Source of the DNA: Monoplex corrugatus
Lineage: Eukaryota > Mollusca > Gastropoda > Littorinimorpha > Ranellidae
DNA length: 64,000 bases
Direction: 5' to 3'
Assembly (NCBI GenBank): GCA_030674185.1
Contig: JAPXFY010000026.1
Coordinates: 39,604,131 to 39,668,130 of the forward strand
Shown here: positions 37,583-48,475 of the stretch, piece by piece
Numbering within the stretch: the stretch's first letter is position 1
How the letters are laid out: each line of letters starts with the position of its first letter
Made by a program: the position numbers and the translations under genes
The notes under the pieces: generated by a model
Database searches by the model: none
The model's input: the letters and a program-made list of their open reading frames with translations, nothing else
Told to the model about the DNA's origin: nothing

Positions 37583-37834
37583 GTCAGGATCTGACATTTA
37601 TAGGCCATTTTATGAGGAAGGGGGATTTGGAGCACCTGGTCACAACGGAAAGCTGGAGGGAAAGAGAGCACCAGGTAGACCCAGGGAGAAAATACTTAGA
37701 CGGATTGAGGAGTGGCTGAAGATGAGGAGGGTGGAAGAATGCTTGGGGCAACAAGAGATAGAGACAGATGGAAATCCATGATCGCCAACGCCATGCGGCA
37801 GGGCACCTGATGATGATGATGATGATGATGATGA
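37583..37834 (+). mobile_element. RTE-like LINE 3' end, plus orientation
   Basis: Encodes FIGHFMRKGD-like text and GKRAPGRPREKIL on the plus strand and ends in (ATG)n. One of few plus-strand copies; intergenic. Confidence 0.78.
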
Positions 37835-37959
37835 TCTGATATAATGAGTCCAGTCCCAGCCCGCAACATCAAAAATCGACCTGTTTGCTGCCCATCTTAT
37901 TGTTTCCATCATTCTGGTGGTGTAAGCTAAACCAAAAGTCGATCGACTCCAACATAAAT

Positions 37960-38195
37960 AACCATGAATGGGACAGGCAGAAGAAACAATTCAGAAAGTA
38001 GGCCAGCTGACAGACCTGAAAGGGACAAACATGGGGAAAACATCCAAATTGTTTCAACGAGCTATTCAAAACAATCATACCACGAAATTCAGAAGACACT
38101 GTCGTGAATGGTCAAAAGGTACAGCTTATCAAATCGCCATGCTGAGTGAGCGAACAAACTGCCCTTTTACAGACGCCATCATATACAGTAATGAC
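37960..38195 (+). pseudogene. LINE relic upstream of an RNase H fragment
   Basis: Encodes QLTDLKGTNMGKTSKLFQRA and HCREWSKGTAY, similar to the linker before the RNase H domain at 28190-28400. Separated from its probable continuation by about 600 bp of unrelated sequence. Confidence 0.45.
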
Positions 38196-38819
38196 TCAAT
38201 CCCTAAAACAAATGATAGAGTTTAAAGCCACGGCAGGACTATATAAATATAAAGTGCAGTGTGCTCGAGATGTCGGCTTCATTTCTAACCCTTGTAACAG
38301 CAGATATCATATCACTCAAACGTTTTCTCAAGTAGTTGAACGCAGAAGCAATAACGCAGCTTCATATTTGGTGAATAGTATTATTACCAATATCATAAAT
38401 AGTTGCATTATGAAATGCTTGTAATTGACAAAACTTTTCAATCGGGCTACAAATAGTAGTTATTATTACCTCTAATATTCATTACAATATAATGTTGCAT
38501 TAATGGAAAATGCTTTGGTAAGTTGACAGAAACATTTCAAATCAGGGCAGATTTGAACTAGTGTCTAGCGCGCACATCCTGCCTGGCACCACGGACCCAA
38601 AAATACTCCGTGGCACTGTTTCTGGGGCCATAGGCTTATCATTTTCAGTTTCAACTTGACCAAACTGTAATTGTAGGGCCTACCCTGGTGCGTGTGTGAC
38701 CATGCGTGGAACCCTTATAGTAAGTACACTACTCTGCAAACAACACGAGCACAGCGCGCACGCGGGAATGAAAATATGTGAACTAGCTCTTCCCATCAGA
38801 TCCGTCGGATCGGTTGCCA

Positions 38820-39175
38820 GGCCTTAAACTGTCAAACAAAATGGAAGCACCGTACATGAAAGAAGAATTGCGATTAAAATCACAACTCTTAAGTCAAACA
38901 ATGGAACATGAGGCGGTCACTCACGCTCTAAAATCACCAACCTCACTGGATGAGATGAAAGAAAGTCAGGCTTTCATTCCGACTGATTCCATGAAACCAA
39001 TTCAGACAGTAGAAAGTAGAATCAGGAGAAACCCGGACTGGCACGAAACAACAATGAGCGGTATCAGACTGTATAGACTCGTATGGCTCTTCTGTACAGA
39101 CATGCTGGTGTGATGGGAAACGAATGTGACAACAAACTTGCAGTTAAAAACCATTACAGCAAGTAGTCTGTGTCT
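38820..39175 (+). pseudogene. LINE RNase H domain relic
   Basis: Reads MEHEAVTHALKS, AFIPTDSMKPIQTVESRI and NPDWHETTMSGIRLYRLVW, then the ADM/GNE region, homologous to 28550-28800. Degenerate. Confidence 0.55.
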
Positions 39176-39598
39176 TGGAAGATTCGAGGTTCTTAAGAGG
39201 CTTAAAGAGAACACCAGGTAGATCCAGGAAGAAAATATTGGACGGACGTGCAGGATGGCTGAGGACAGAGAGGATGGAAGATGTACTTGCAAACAACCTC
39301 TGTGTCTTCATATCATCGGTCGATGGATTCAAAAGATAATGGTCAGAAGAGGCTGCAATTTAGCCATGCAGGAAAAACCAAGATAGTTCTTGAATGTTAT
39401 ACAGAATCGATATGGTGTAAGGTTGTAAGGCGTGGACAGTCATTACGCAAAGCCAGAACAAGATTGAGGCAGCTGAAATTTGGTTTCTAAGAAGTGTTGA
39501 GAGTTCCATGGACAGCAAAGAAAACAAACGAGACAGTCTTGAAGGAGGCAGGCACAAGATCATTGATAAAGAAGATTAGGAAAAGACAAGCAACATTA
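39175..39598 (+). mobile_element. RTE-like LINE fragments, plus orientation, rearranged
   Basis: Pieces of the family C-terminus in shuffled order (GRSRKKILDG-like first, then VLECYTESI and SVESSMDSKENKRDS-like). The copy ends at 39598, where an inverted copy begins. Confidence 0.65.
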
Positions 39599-40085
39599 TG
39601 GGACACCCTCTCTGTCCTAAGGCACCCTACAAGTCCGTCCAGTATTTTCTCCCTGGTGTAACCAGGTGCTCAGTTTCTCCTTTCCCTATAAAATGTCCTT
39701 TAAATGTTGCTTGTCTTTTCCTAATCTTCCCTATCAATGATCTTTTGTGTCTGCCTCCATCAAGACTGTCTCGTTTGTTTTCTGTGTTGTCTATGGAACT
39801 CTCAACATTCTTCTTAGAGACCACATTTCGGCTGCCTCAGTCTTGTTCTGTGTGTTGACTGTCCACACCTCACAACCGTATAACATCGGTTCTACATAAC
39901 GTTCAAGAACTCTCTTCTTGATGTTAAGTGATAGGCATTTGTTGGTAAGAATGCTTTTCATCTTCATGAATGCTGTTTTGGCTTGACCGATTCTGCTGGC
40001 TATTTCTGATGTGAATCTTCCGTCTGGGGAGACGACCGTTCCCAGACATTTAAACTTATCAGCCTGTCTCAAAGTTGATCTGTGG
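39599..40085 (-). mobile_element. RTE-like LINE fragment, inverted against its neighbour
   Basis: Minus-strand segment covering SEIASRIGQAKTAFMKMKSI, NIKKRVLERYVEPML and the following C-terminus. It meets the plus copy tail to tail near 39598. Confidence 0.75.
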
Positions 40086-40574
40086 TCAGGATGAGAATGT
40101 GGTCTTTGAAAGACCCTTCTTATTACCCCCCCCCCCTCCAAGCATTCTTCCAGAGTTGTCTGTCCAGCAACTGCTGCAGTTTTTGATTTTTAAACTGTGG
40201 GCAAAGCTGCAGAACGTACTACAGAGAGAAAGAGAGGAGAGATGAAATACATCTTCAGAGGAGAAGGATTTGACATTGATAGATTTCAGGTTGCGATGGG
40301 TAACAATTTCTAGTGCGTGCCGAGTGGAAAGTTCTCTGCACGAAATCATTCTCCATCTTTTGCGGATCTGAGCAGATGTTTCGTTTTCTCAAGATGGTGC
40401 AGCTTCATATCTGTTTGGCTTGTTTCCTCCTTTTTTTTAGGATCATCACTGTGACTCAGGGGGTTACCTTTGTGTTCACTTTCGTTTTTTTTCCCTGTCC
40501 CATTTTCTGAGCCACTTAATGACCACAGAAGCTAGGGCAGTTTTAAAAAAAAACATTTTTTTTTTTACAATGCG

Positions 40575-41203
40575 GTGATGATGATGTAGATGAGGATGAT
40601 GATCATGATGCTATGGAGTTCCATCTAGGATTGAGACAGGGCTGTTCTCTACGCTTATTATCATATATATACGAGGGTTGACAGCCAGAACCCAGTATCT
40701 CATTTTTTATCCATTTTCACTTTTTTGTACTGAATTGTTGCTTTTGATGTGATCTTTCACTTGGTGGACTTTGTTTTTGCCGTGATATTGATTTTTAATC
40801 AGTTATAGATAACCAGAAACCAGTATCGCAAAATGTAGATATAGCCTCTCCCCTAAAACCCAGTTGAAAATCATCTCCTGTAAACTATCAGAAAATCGAG
40901 ATACTTGGTTCTGGTTGTCAACCCTCGATATATCCTGGTGCCAACCAGGCTCGAGAGATACAGACACCTGCGGAGCTGGTCAGAAGATTTAAGCAACACC
41001 TTCAATGACGCATCCGTGAAGTGGATGAGACTTGACTGTGTGGTCCCAGTATTCCAAATGAGCACACACACGCCTAACTCTGGGTAGGAGCTGGTTATAG
41101 CCGAAAAATCCCACATGGTTTTTAAAGGTACTGATGGGGACTCGAACCCACAACCTTCCAGTCGGTACTCTGTTGCACTAACCACTATACCACGGCACCG
41201 GTT
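40575..41203 (-). mobile_element. tRNA-derived SINE (family A), interrupted by a MITE
   Basis: On the minus strand the head gccgtggtatagtggttag (A box) and gtgggttcgagtcc (B box) lie at 41139-41203. The body has cacagtcaagtctcatcc and the tail runs into GAT-rich sequence at 40575. The MITE at 40672-40927 splits it. Confidence 0.75.
40672..40927. mobile_element. 256-bp MITE with 30-bp TIRs nested in a SINE
   Basis: The ends (cgagggttgacagcc... and its inverse) match at 27 of 30 positions. The flanks are TATA-rich and the surrounding SINE continues on both sides, so the insertion target was TA-like, as for Tc1/mariner-type MITEs (inferred). Confidence 0.72.
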
Positions 41204-41407
41204 AACTCCCTCCTTGTAGATGCCAGTCTAGGGATTGGTTGGTGATACAGGAGGTTCCTTGTACAAAGTTCAGGATGTGACCTAATGGCTAATATTACTT
41301 TTAATCCATTCTGTCATGAACATGGCATACCAGCGACGCAAGTTAACACCACAATCAACAGACAAAACACGGTATTTCAGAAAGTGTGCCAATATTCATA
41401 ACATTCC

Positions 41408-41413
41408 TTTATT
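41408..41413 (-). promoter_or_regulatory. Candidate distal poly(A) signal for CDC7
   Basis: AATAAA in the context TGCAATAAAGGAATG on the minus strand, at the point where the repeat-poor stretch ends and the SINE-rich intergenic region begins. Confidence 0.35.
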
Positions 41414-43106
41414 GCACATTAAAATAGAAGACTTTTCATTATTTTCACACATAATACATATCATTTTATTTTTAAACATATTTATCATTTCTATACGAGA
41501 TCAATAGAAAAAGTTGGTCTCAATAAATAAGCATGAATTCTTCAACAGTAAAATCTGAAACCAAGCTACAAAAGTTCATCAATTACAAAACAACAAACTT
41601 TACTCTGATTCAATGAGCTGATACAGTGCTTGTTATGAAGTTATAAAAAAAACACAACAAAGAACATAATAATGATAATAATAATAGTAGTAGTGACAGT
41701 AGTAGTAGTAGTATGTAGTGGTAATAATAATAACAATAATGATGATGATGACAATGATATGATCATTTACATAGCATAAGAAGCAAACTCCTGAGTACTA
41801 TGAACTTTACAGGAAATCCTATACATAAAAATATAAGCCAACAATAAATTAAGGATAATAACAATAATAATAATCAATGTAATAATAATAGTAATTATAA
41901 CAATAATACTAATGATGATGATGATAAAGATAATTTACATAGCATAAGAAGCAAACTCCTAAGCACTTTACAGGAAATGTTATACATAAAAACATTAGTC
42001 AACAATAAATCAATAAGCATTTGTTCATTATTTTGTTACTTTGGCTAACTATGTTAAGCATTTTTCTTAAGTGACTGAGTATTGCCTGAAATGCACGCTC
42101 TGCAAACAACATGGTTGCACCCAGGCAAGTTTTACCACGGTGTTGTCATTATATTTCTATTCTATGTGGTACTTCAACTAGATTATTTCTGGATAAGAAT
42201 GCAAGCATAAAAAAACAAAACAAAACCAAAACCCAATGCAATGTGAATGTGTCATCTCCGTAAAAACGTTGAGGTGTGGCATCTCTATGCAATATTCTTT
42301 CTCCATGACCTCTCATGTCAGTACAACTAGTTGCTTTTTTCAAATTTTAATTTACAAATTTAGACTTATCTAGAGATATGAAGGAGTTTAGTTTTGCACA
42401 ATTCAGATATATTTTTTGTTTCGCTACAGCTGTAACAGTTTTTTTTTTCTAATAGTGTGTGTCTGCAAGGGTTATGTCGGTTCAAAACAATGTGATGTCC
42501 GAGTTACACCGAGTAAGATCAAACATATGGAACACTATCAGGAACCCATCATATTGTGAACTGTACCTTTCATGTTTTCGGACAACCGTGACTTTAACAA
42601 AATCAAAAAGAAAAATGGAAACTTATGGCTATTCCTGTATATTCATCACTATGGCAGTTTCCTTCTGCTTTACCTACATCTGAAATATGCTTTAAGTCTA
42701 CTATAAACAACGACAAAAATATATCATTGTTGACAGCACCTGTCTTGGGCAGCTGTGATCCTTCGAGCTTATGCATTTATGACAGGGACTGCATGGTGAA
42801 ATGGACTATGAATCGATTGGTGGCTAATGATCTAAATTAAATCTTTAATATTTCATATAGAAACAATGAGAAATAATCAAAATCTTCAAAGGAACATATC
42901 CATTAACACAGACATGTACATAAACACGACGAGTCAAACTAATCCACAGTCTCACAACAACAGCAAGCAATCCACAATCTGTCTCTCAACACAATCACAC
43001 TTCAACAAACATTTCATACCTGTCCATCATTGTCAATCAATACATCTTCTCCAGCGTGTCCTATCAAGTAAAACTAAAAACACTTCAATTTCTGCATTTT
43101 TCAAAC

Positions 43107-43112
43107 TTTATT
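43107..43112 (-). promoter_or_regulatory. Candidate proximal poly(A) signal for CDC7
   Basis: AATAAA on the minus strand about 690 bases after the stop codon. Use of this site would keep the palindromic MITE inside the mRNA. Confidence 0.35.
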
Positions 43113-43244
43113 ACAAAAAACACTCATATTTATGTTAATTAAAGAAGGGTCGCCAGCTCTTTTGATACAGCCGTGAGCTCAAGACTTCATGTCTTGAGTT
43201 TCATACCGCCCTCAACATAAAAGTCGGCCTGTTTGCTGTCTATC

Positions 43245-43437
43245 TAAACCCTTTGACTCCAGCACCCTATCCACCAACTGCAAAAACTTAACCCTTTGGC
43301 TCCCTCACCCTATCCACCAGCTTCCTGCAGGAAGCTGGTGGATAGGGTGAGGGAGCCAAAGGGTTAAGTTTTTGCTTTGCTACCATGGTTGACAATGCAG
43401 GATGCTGGTAGACAGGGTGTGGGAGTCAAAGGGTTAA
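43245..43437. mobile_element. Palindromic TTAA MITE, copy I (perfect 80-bp palindrome)
   Basis: The core 43288-43367 is an exact palindrome centred between 43327 and 43328 and itself bounded by TTAA. Both arms carry the same rare g/c change (tttggctcc and ggagccaaa) relative to other copies. Lies in the probable CDC7 3'UTR. Confidence 0.85.
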
Positions 43438-43793
43438 TGATCCTATCATTTTGCTGATGTCAGCTTAGAGTTTCATGGGTTTCATTTTCCCTTCCCCCAC
43501 CCCTTCATTTCAAGACATTGCCAGTGCACAAGATTTTGTACAGGCTGCAGCAGACGGCCAGATAACAGATGATAGATTGGGTGGAGTGCATATGGAATTG
43601 TCTGAGTGCCATGAATCACACTCGAACACACTTAAAAACACTAACCATTTTCACAATCTGCTTGTTACAAATTACAATCAAACATTAAACATTCATTCAA
43701 CACACTTTCTATACACACAGACACTAGTGATGACACTGTATTTGACAGTTCTGGTTTTCAAGACACTTTTCAACGTTTCTCAATGTATCTCTC

Positions 43794-44029
43794 TTACTCT
43801 TCTTTAAAGAAGTCACAAGAAAGAGCCTGTTCAGCTGTGATCCTGGTGGCGGGGTTTGGATCCAGCATGCGTTTCAACAAGTTCACAGCTGTTTTGGGGA
43901 CTTCCGCCCACTGTTTGGTAGGGTTGAGAGGATTTTTTTCTTCATTTGTTTCCTTGGCCGAACGAAGTCGTTCACACAGGTTCTTCAGATCCAGAGACTG
44001 GGTCTCAGGCCTGGAAGTGATAAGCTTGT
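43794..44029 (-). CDS. CDC7: CDC7 terminal coding exon with stop codon
   Basis: Seventy-seven codons and a TAA stop at 43794-43796; acceptor TTTTTTCCAG. Contains LDLKNLCERLRSAKE, a short linker where kinase insert 3 sits, then KRMLDPNPATRITAEQAL with the conserved Arg of subdomain XI, ending FFKEE. Confidence 0.93.
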
Positions 44030-44039
44030 CTGGAAAAAA

Positions 44040-44240
44040 TAATAAAACCACATTTTTTGAGAAAAATCTATCAAATCAAAATCTATCAAATCAAACTACT
44101 TTTCCGAGAAAAAGTCTATCACATCAACAGACAAACCAACTTGTCATTTGTCCACATTTTTAGAATAAAACCTATCAAATCAAACTACTTTTCCGAGAAA
44201 AAGTCAATCAAATCGACTGACAAACCAACTTGTTATTTTG
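44040..44240. repeat. Direct duplication of about 100 bp
   Basis: Two copies share tatcaaatcaaactacttt, tccgagaaaaagtc and gacaaaccaacttgt; right next to the last CDC7 exon's acceptor. Confidence 0.75.
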
Positions 44241-44249
44241 TCACTTTTG

Positions 44250-44600
44250 TTTAAAGCTCAGCTGACCGCATACAGCCATATCCAAGGGTGCAACCTAGAA
44301 AAAGTAAAAAAACTGAAAGGGGTCCAGGGGCTGGGGGGGGGGGGGGGGGGCTATGCCCCCAGACGTTGAAGCATTTTCAAAAAACGGATTTTCCGTTTCT
44401 GACTCTTTTGAAAAAACGGATTCCGTTGTCAAACGGAAAAAGTTGCACCCATGCATATCAGGGCTACAGCTGTTTCAAAACACACACAGCTTCAACAGGA
44501 AAAAACAGAAAAGAAAATTAAGTATGCATATCAATGCATTCACACACATACTCTAAGGAGATGCAAGGAAAAAACGGAAAAAATTAAGTACACATATGAA
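44250..44600 (-). repeat. Interspersed repeat C, partial copy with insertion
   Basis: Two ends of the repeat (gtttaaagctcagctgacc; catatcagggctacagc to acacatat) are separated by a G-rich stretch containing a poly(G) run at about 44333-44350. Confidence 0.6.
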
Positions 44601-45519
44601 CAGCTTCATCCTGTCTGTCTTTTGAAGTGAGACAGAGTTCACTGAACCTGTCCAACAAAGTGAAGCTTCTCTGCTGCTGTGTTTTGTGGCTGAGGCTGTC
44701 AGTTTCCATGACAAAATGCCCTGAGCCATATTCAGCTTTTTTCTTCTTCAATGTCTCTATTTCTTCTGTAAAATATTTCCTTTTCAGCTGCCTCTGTGCT
44801 GTTTCCTTGGATGTCCACTCGTCAGACAGACAAGAACCTTGTCATACCTGCTACAAAAGCTGCTCTTGCAAACGCTATAAACTGCCTGTCCATGTTGACT
44901 TTCAAGGGTCACTAGCATCATGGATGTGGTCCACAACCAGTCAGTGAGCTCTGAGTGTCATCTGACTTAAGATGTCAGCTGTCATTTCTTTGTAGTACGA
45001 AAACCCACGCTCCACAGAACCCTGCCCATGAGATAGCAGTAACATTTTCTTCATAAAATGTCTGAGGTTTTTACGGCTGGAGCAGTCTCCAAGAGCATCA
45101 AACCACCATGTGTCCATTCTATCTTTGAAACTTCTGTCTTTGAAACGGTTAAATCTACTGGCCAAGTATACAGGACCTGTTGTTGACAAGAACAATGTGT
45201 ACTCTGGGAGAATCAAGACAGCTGTTTGTTCAATCTCCTGCAGTCTGTCACATTTTGAAGCAGCTTCTTCATTTTCTTCACGAACTTTCCTATTCAAGAA
45301 ATTGTCCACAAAAGTCAAGACAGAGCAGCCTGGAGGAAGCTGGTGGTGTCCGGGTGTGCAGCGGCCAACACCAAACCTGGTGATGCTGACGGGTGAGACT
45401 TTCCTTTTCTTCACAGGATCAAGGCATGCCATATTTGGTCCCACTGAATACTTCAAAGGGTCCTCTTTGACAACTTTCTTCAGAAAAGCTCTGCAAATCT
45501 TTGAAAGCCTTTGATTCAT
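44600..45519 (-). pseudogene. hAT-like transposase relic
   Basis: A 192-codon frame (44941-45519) contains DTWWFDALGDC and LLSHGQGSVERGFSYYKEM. The second recalls the conserved C-terminal dimerisation block of hAT-type transposases and a repeat common in invertebrate genomes. The homology seems to continue to 44600 in other frames (KEIFYRR-like text). The hAT assignment is from memory of the motif and is uncertain. Not a host gene by context: it lies in a CDC7 intron, in the same strand sense. Confidence 0.45.
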
Positions 45520-45569
45520 CCCTCATGTACACTATGGCATGTCTTTATTTGTTCAGTAGACTGCTTCTT

Positions 45570-46347
45570 TTAACTCTTTGAAGACGTAATATAGTTGCCT
45601 CGCACAACCACTGTGGACGCGATCAACGGGACCTGCCACAACCCTTGGAGACGCACGATTTGGGGGGATTTAAAAAAAATTCTCAAAAATACAGATTTTA
45701 CAGCACAAGAACATATTTTTATATCAAAATAAAATTCAATTTACGCTCTTTGAGCTGAAGCTACATACAAGGACAATACATCTATTCTACTTACCTTCAT
45801 AGAAGGTGAAATGGGGTAGGGTTTTGGCTCTGGGAAAGAAGTTTTTGATTGACAGTAATCCAATACATAAAGTCAGTGAAACACCCATTCTTGACCAGGT
45901 AATCCAGAAATCCAGGTAATCACAAGTCCTTGGTATGACCAGAAGATATAAAAGAACAAACACAGCTTTGTTTTCACACAGGTGAAGCAGCAAAGTGATT
46001 ATGACGATCCTTTGAAGAAGAAGAAGAAGGCCGAAATGTTGCCATTTTGGTGCAAGGACAGTCACTCCGGTTGGTTTGGATAAAGGCAAAAACTGTAACT
46101 AATCGGGATAAAATCGATGCAAGGGAAGTAACAAACACTTCAGAAGATACCAAAGAGTGTTCCTATATGTGTAGTTAGTTCCCCTAGACCAGTGACCGGC
46201 TTGTATCTATTTTTAAAAACCGCAGCGGAATATCCGCTATCACGTCTCTAATGGTTTGGCCAGCTGCAGCGGAATGTCTGTTGTCACGTCTCTAATGGTT
46301 TGACCTGATGCAGCGGAATATCCGCTGTTATGTCTCCGAAGAGTTAA
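45570..46347. mobile_element. Second TTAA-flanked element (778 bp, non-autonomous)
   Basis: Ends TTAACTCTTTGAAGAC and, inverted, TTAACTCTTCGGAGAC (14 of 16 matching). No transposase frame inside. Near its right end a roughly 48-bp unit (gcagcggaatatccgc...cgtctctaatggtttg) occurs three times. Likely a piggyBac-type MITE by its TTAA target. Confidence 0.62.
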
Positions 46348-46667
46348 TATCAAGCTGGACTCGAAGTAGTTGAAAGCAAGGAAGAGGGAAAGATACCTGT
46401 CTGCTGTATCCTTTTTATCCACTTTCCATAACCCTCTTCTTACAGCAATCCTTGAAAAGAGCATTAGCCTAGCACATTCTGCCTTGTGTACGAGCATCAG
46501 TCAGACTTAGACATGAAATCTTGTGAGATGCAGTTGTCTTGGTTGTGCCAAGACAAAATTGCCACTCAAATCATCTGCTCTGGTTCAATATATTAGTGGC
46601 TCGTTTTTAAATTCATTTCCCACTTTTTTTTTGCCTTCCACTGTTTACATTCTGAAAATATGACTTA

Positions 46668-47030
46668 AGTCATCATCATGTGCCCTGCTGTGTGGTATTG
46701 GCAAAACATGGCCATCCATATGAATCTATCCCTTGTCACTGCAAATATATCTCCCATCCTCTCTGTCCTCAACCACCCTGCAAGTCCATCCAATATTTTC
46801 TCTCTGGGTCTACCTGGTGTTCTCTTTCCCTCCAGCTTTCCTGTTGTGACCAGGTGCTCTAATTTCTCTTGCCTCATAAAATGTCCTATAAATGTTGCTT
46901 GTCTTTTCCTAATCTTCTTTATTAATGATCTTCTTGTGTCTGCTCCCTTCAAGACTCTCGTTTGTTTTCTTTGCTGTCCATGGAAATCTCAATATTCTTC
47001 TTAGAAACCACATTTTATTTGCCTCAAAAA
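46668..47030 (-). mobile_element. RTE-like LINE 3' fragment in CDC7 intron
   Basis: Encodes KKIRKRQATFIGHFMRQEKL and KLEGKRTPGRPREKILDG on the minus strand with a short ATC tail. Confidence 0.8.
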
Positions 47031-48179
47031 ATAAAAAAAAGGATCTCCTGATACATTAAAAGGATTCCCTTGATGAATTAAAGGACGTAAAAAGAACTTT
47101 TTGCCAAAAACCAATTCCAAAGGAAGCCCTAAAAGGACCTACCAACCCTGTTATTAACAGAATCAGTCACAATTTTAATGAGAACAACAAGAGTTCATGA
47201 AGCAATTTGGTAATGATCAGCATCACTGTCATTCAGTGCACAGTGACATCAATGTCAAAAAGTTGGCGCCATTTTTGTGAAGTAATGCTGGCCATTGTTG
47301 AGAGCATTGCAAAGTGCTGAAAAGTTGACTTGTGCCTTAAAATGATGTACATCTGCAGAATAAGATAGTGATCAGACTTTTCATATTTTTTCGGAACAAT
47401 AAGTAACTGAATTTCTTGAACATGTGCTCGTTTTGACATGATCCTGGAACAAATGCTGGCTCCCAGTAACGCTAGGCAGCCCTGAAATAAGCGCTATGCA
47501 TACATCTTTTCAACTAGCCCTCGCCCCAGAAGGGACAAAAATGTCTAATCTGACCAAATATCAAAACATACTTCTTTTTGTACAGATTTATGTTATCACA
47601 CACACATCTGATAGTAGACAATAAGAAAATGAAATAACAAAACATGTAAAATAACAGAGTAAATTGTACAACTACATGAAATAGTTAAAAGAAAAAAATC
47701 ATGGAAAATGGAAGGATAAGGGGAGGAAAGTATGGAACAAGAAGGCATTTCATACAATAGGAGAGTACAAAAGGGAGAGAACTAGGTCAAAGTGACTGCT
47801 AACAAATGCAAAAAAAAGTATTAGAAAACACAGACACACACAAAATGGAGATCGAGAGAGAATCTGCTGTGGTTTGGGGTAAGTTACACAAAACTGAGAA
47901 AAAAAGACACACCAAACAAGCACCATGAGAGACAAAAAGTCAAAAGTTAGACAGAGCAAAGCAACCTACAACCATTTCCGAAACTGCTGGCAAGCGAATT
48001 TTATACCCTGTACCAATACTCAGCCGCCCAACGCGAAAATTGCAAATATACGGATGCGCAATGCATGCCCTGAAACTTCCTTGATGAAGGCAGCTAACAA
48101 CAGAAACTGGCCATAAATCATCCCCAAGATGGGTAGGATGGATGGGCATTACAGTAGTTAACATTACACCACATTTTCT

Positions 48180-48310
48180 TTTCGTACAAAAATGTTAACA
48201 TTTACACAACATTTTCGTTTCATACAAAAGCGCAAAAATGTTAACATTTACACAACATTTTCATTTCATACAAAAGCGTTCACATTGCACGACATTTTCA
48301 TTCCATACAA
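48180..48310. repeat. Short tandem repeat (acattttcatttcatacaaa)
   Basis: Three to four imperfect units of about 45 bp just left of 48325, intronic. Confidence 0.65.
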
Positions 48311-48325
48311 ACCCCAAAAACTCAC

Positions 48326-48475
48326 CAAAAGTAAGTGCAGCTTTCCTCACTTCCTCCGTGCCCAGCAGACTCAGGATCTGGCTCAAACAGATCATGTCCT
48401 CGTTGCCGCGAAAAAATGGGTATCGTCCTGACAGCAGAGACAGCAAAATAATGCCTGCTGCCCAGATGTCCACCG
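48326..48475 (-). CDS. CDC7: CDC7 exon, kinase C-lobe
   Basis: Forty-nine codons between split codons; acceptor GTGTGCAG, donor TTTTG|GTGAGT. Encodes VDIWAAGIILLSLLSGRYPF (the helix-F aspartate and hydrophobic core), then GNEDMICLSQILSLLGTEEV. Confidence 0.93.

Larger units (their letters stand above)
41390..43793 (-). other. CDC7: Probable CDC7 3'UTR
   Basis: AT-rich and stop-dense, and unlike its surroundings nearly free of LINE and SINE pieces, as expected for a long 3'UTR. It carries one palindromic TTAA MITE (43245-43437). It also carries two related copies of a segment containing tttacatagcataagaagc (about 41765-41860 and 41935-42010) next to TAA/TGA microsatellites. Two candidate poly(A) signals are listed separately. 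Confidence 0.45.

Noticed and set aside
44941..45519. Independent host gene on the minus strand
   Set aside because: Motif content and a second truncated copy at 51785 point to a transposon relic.
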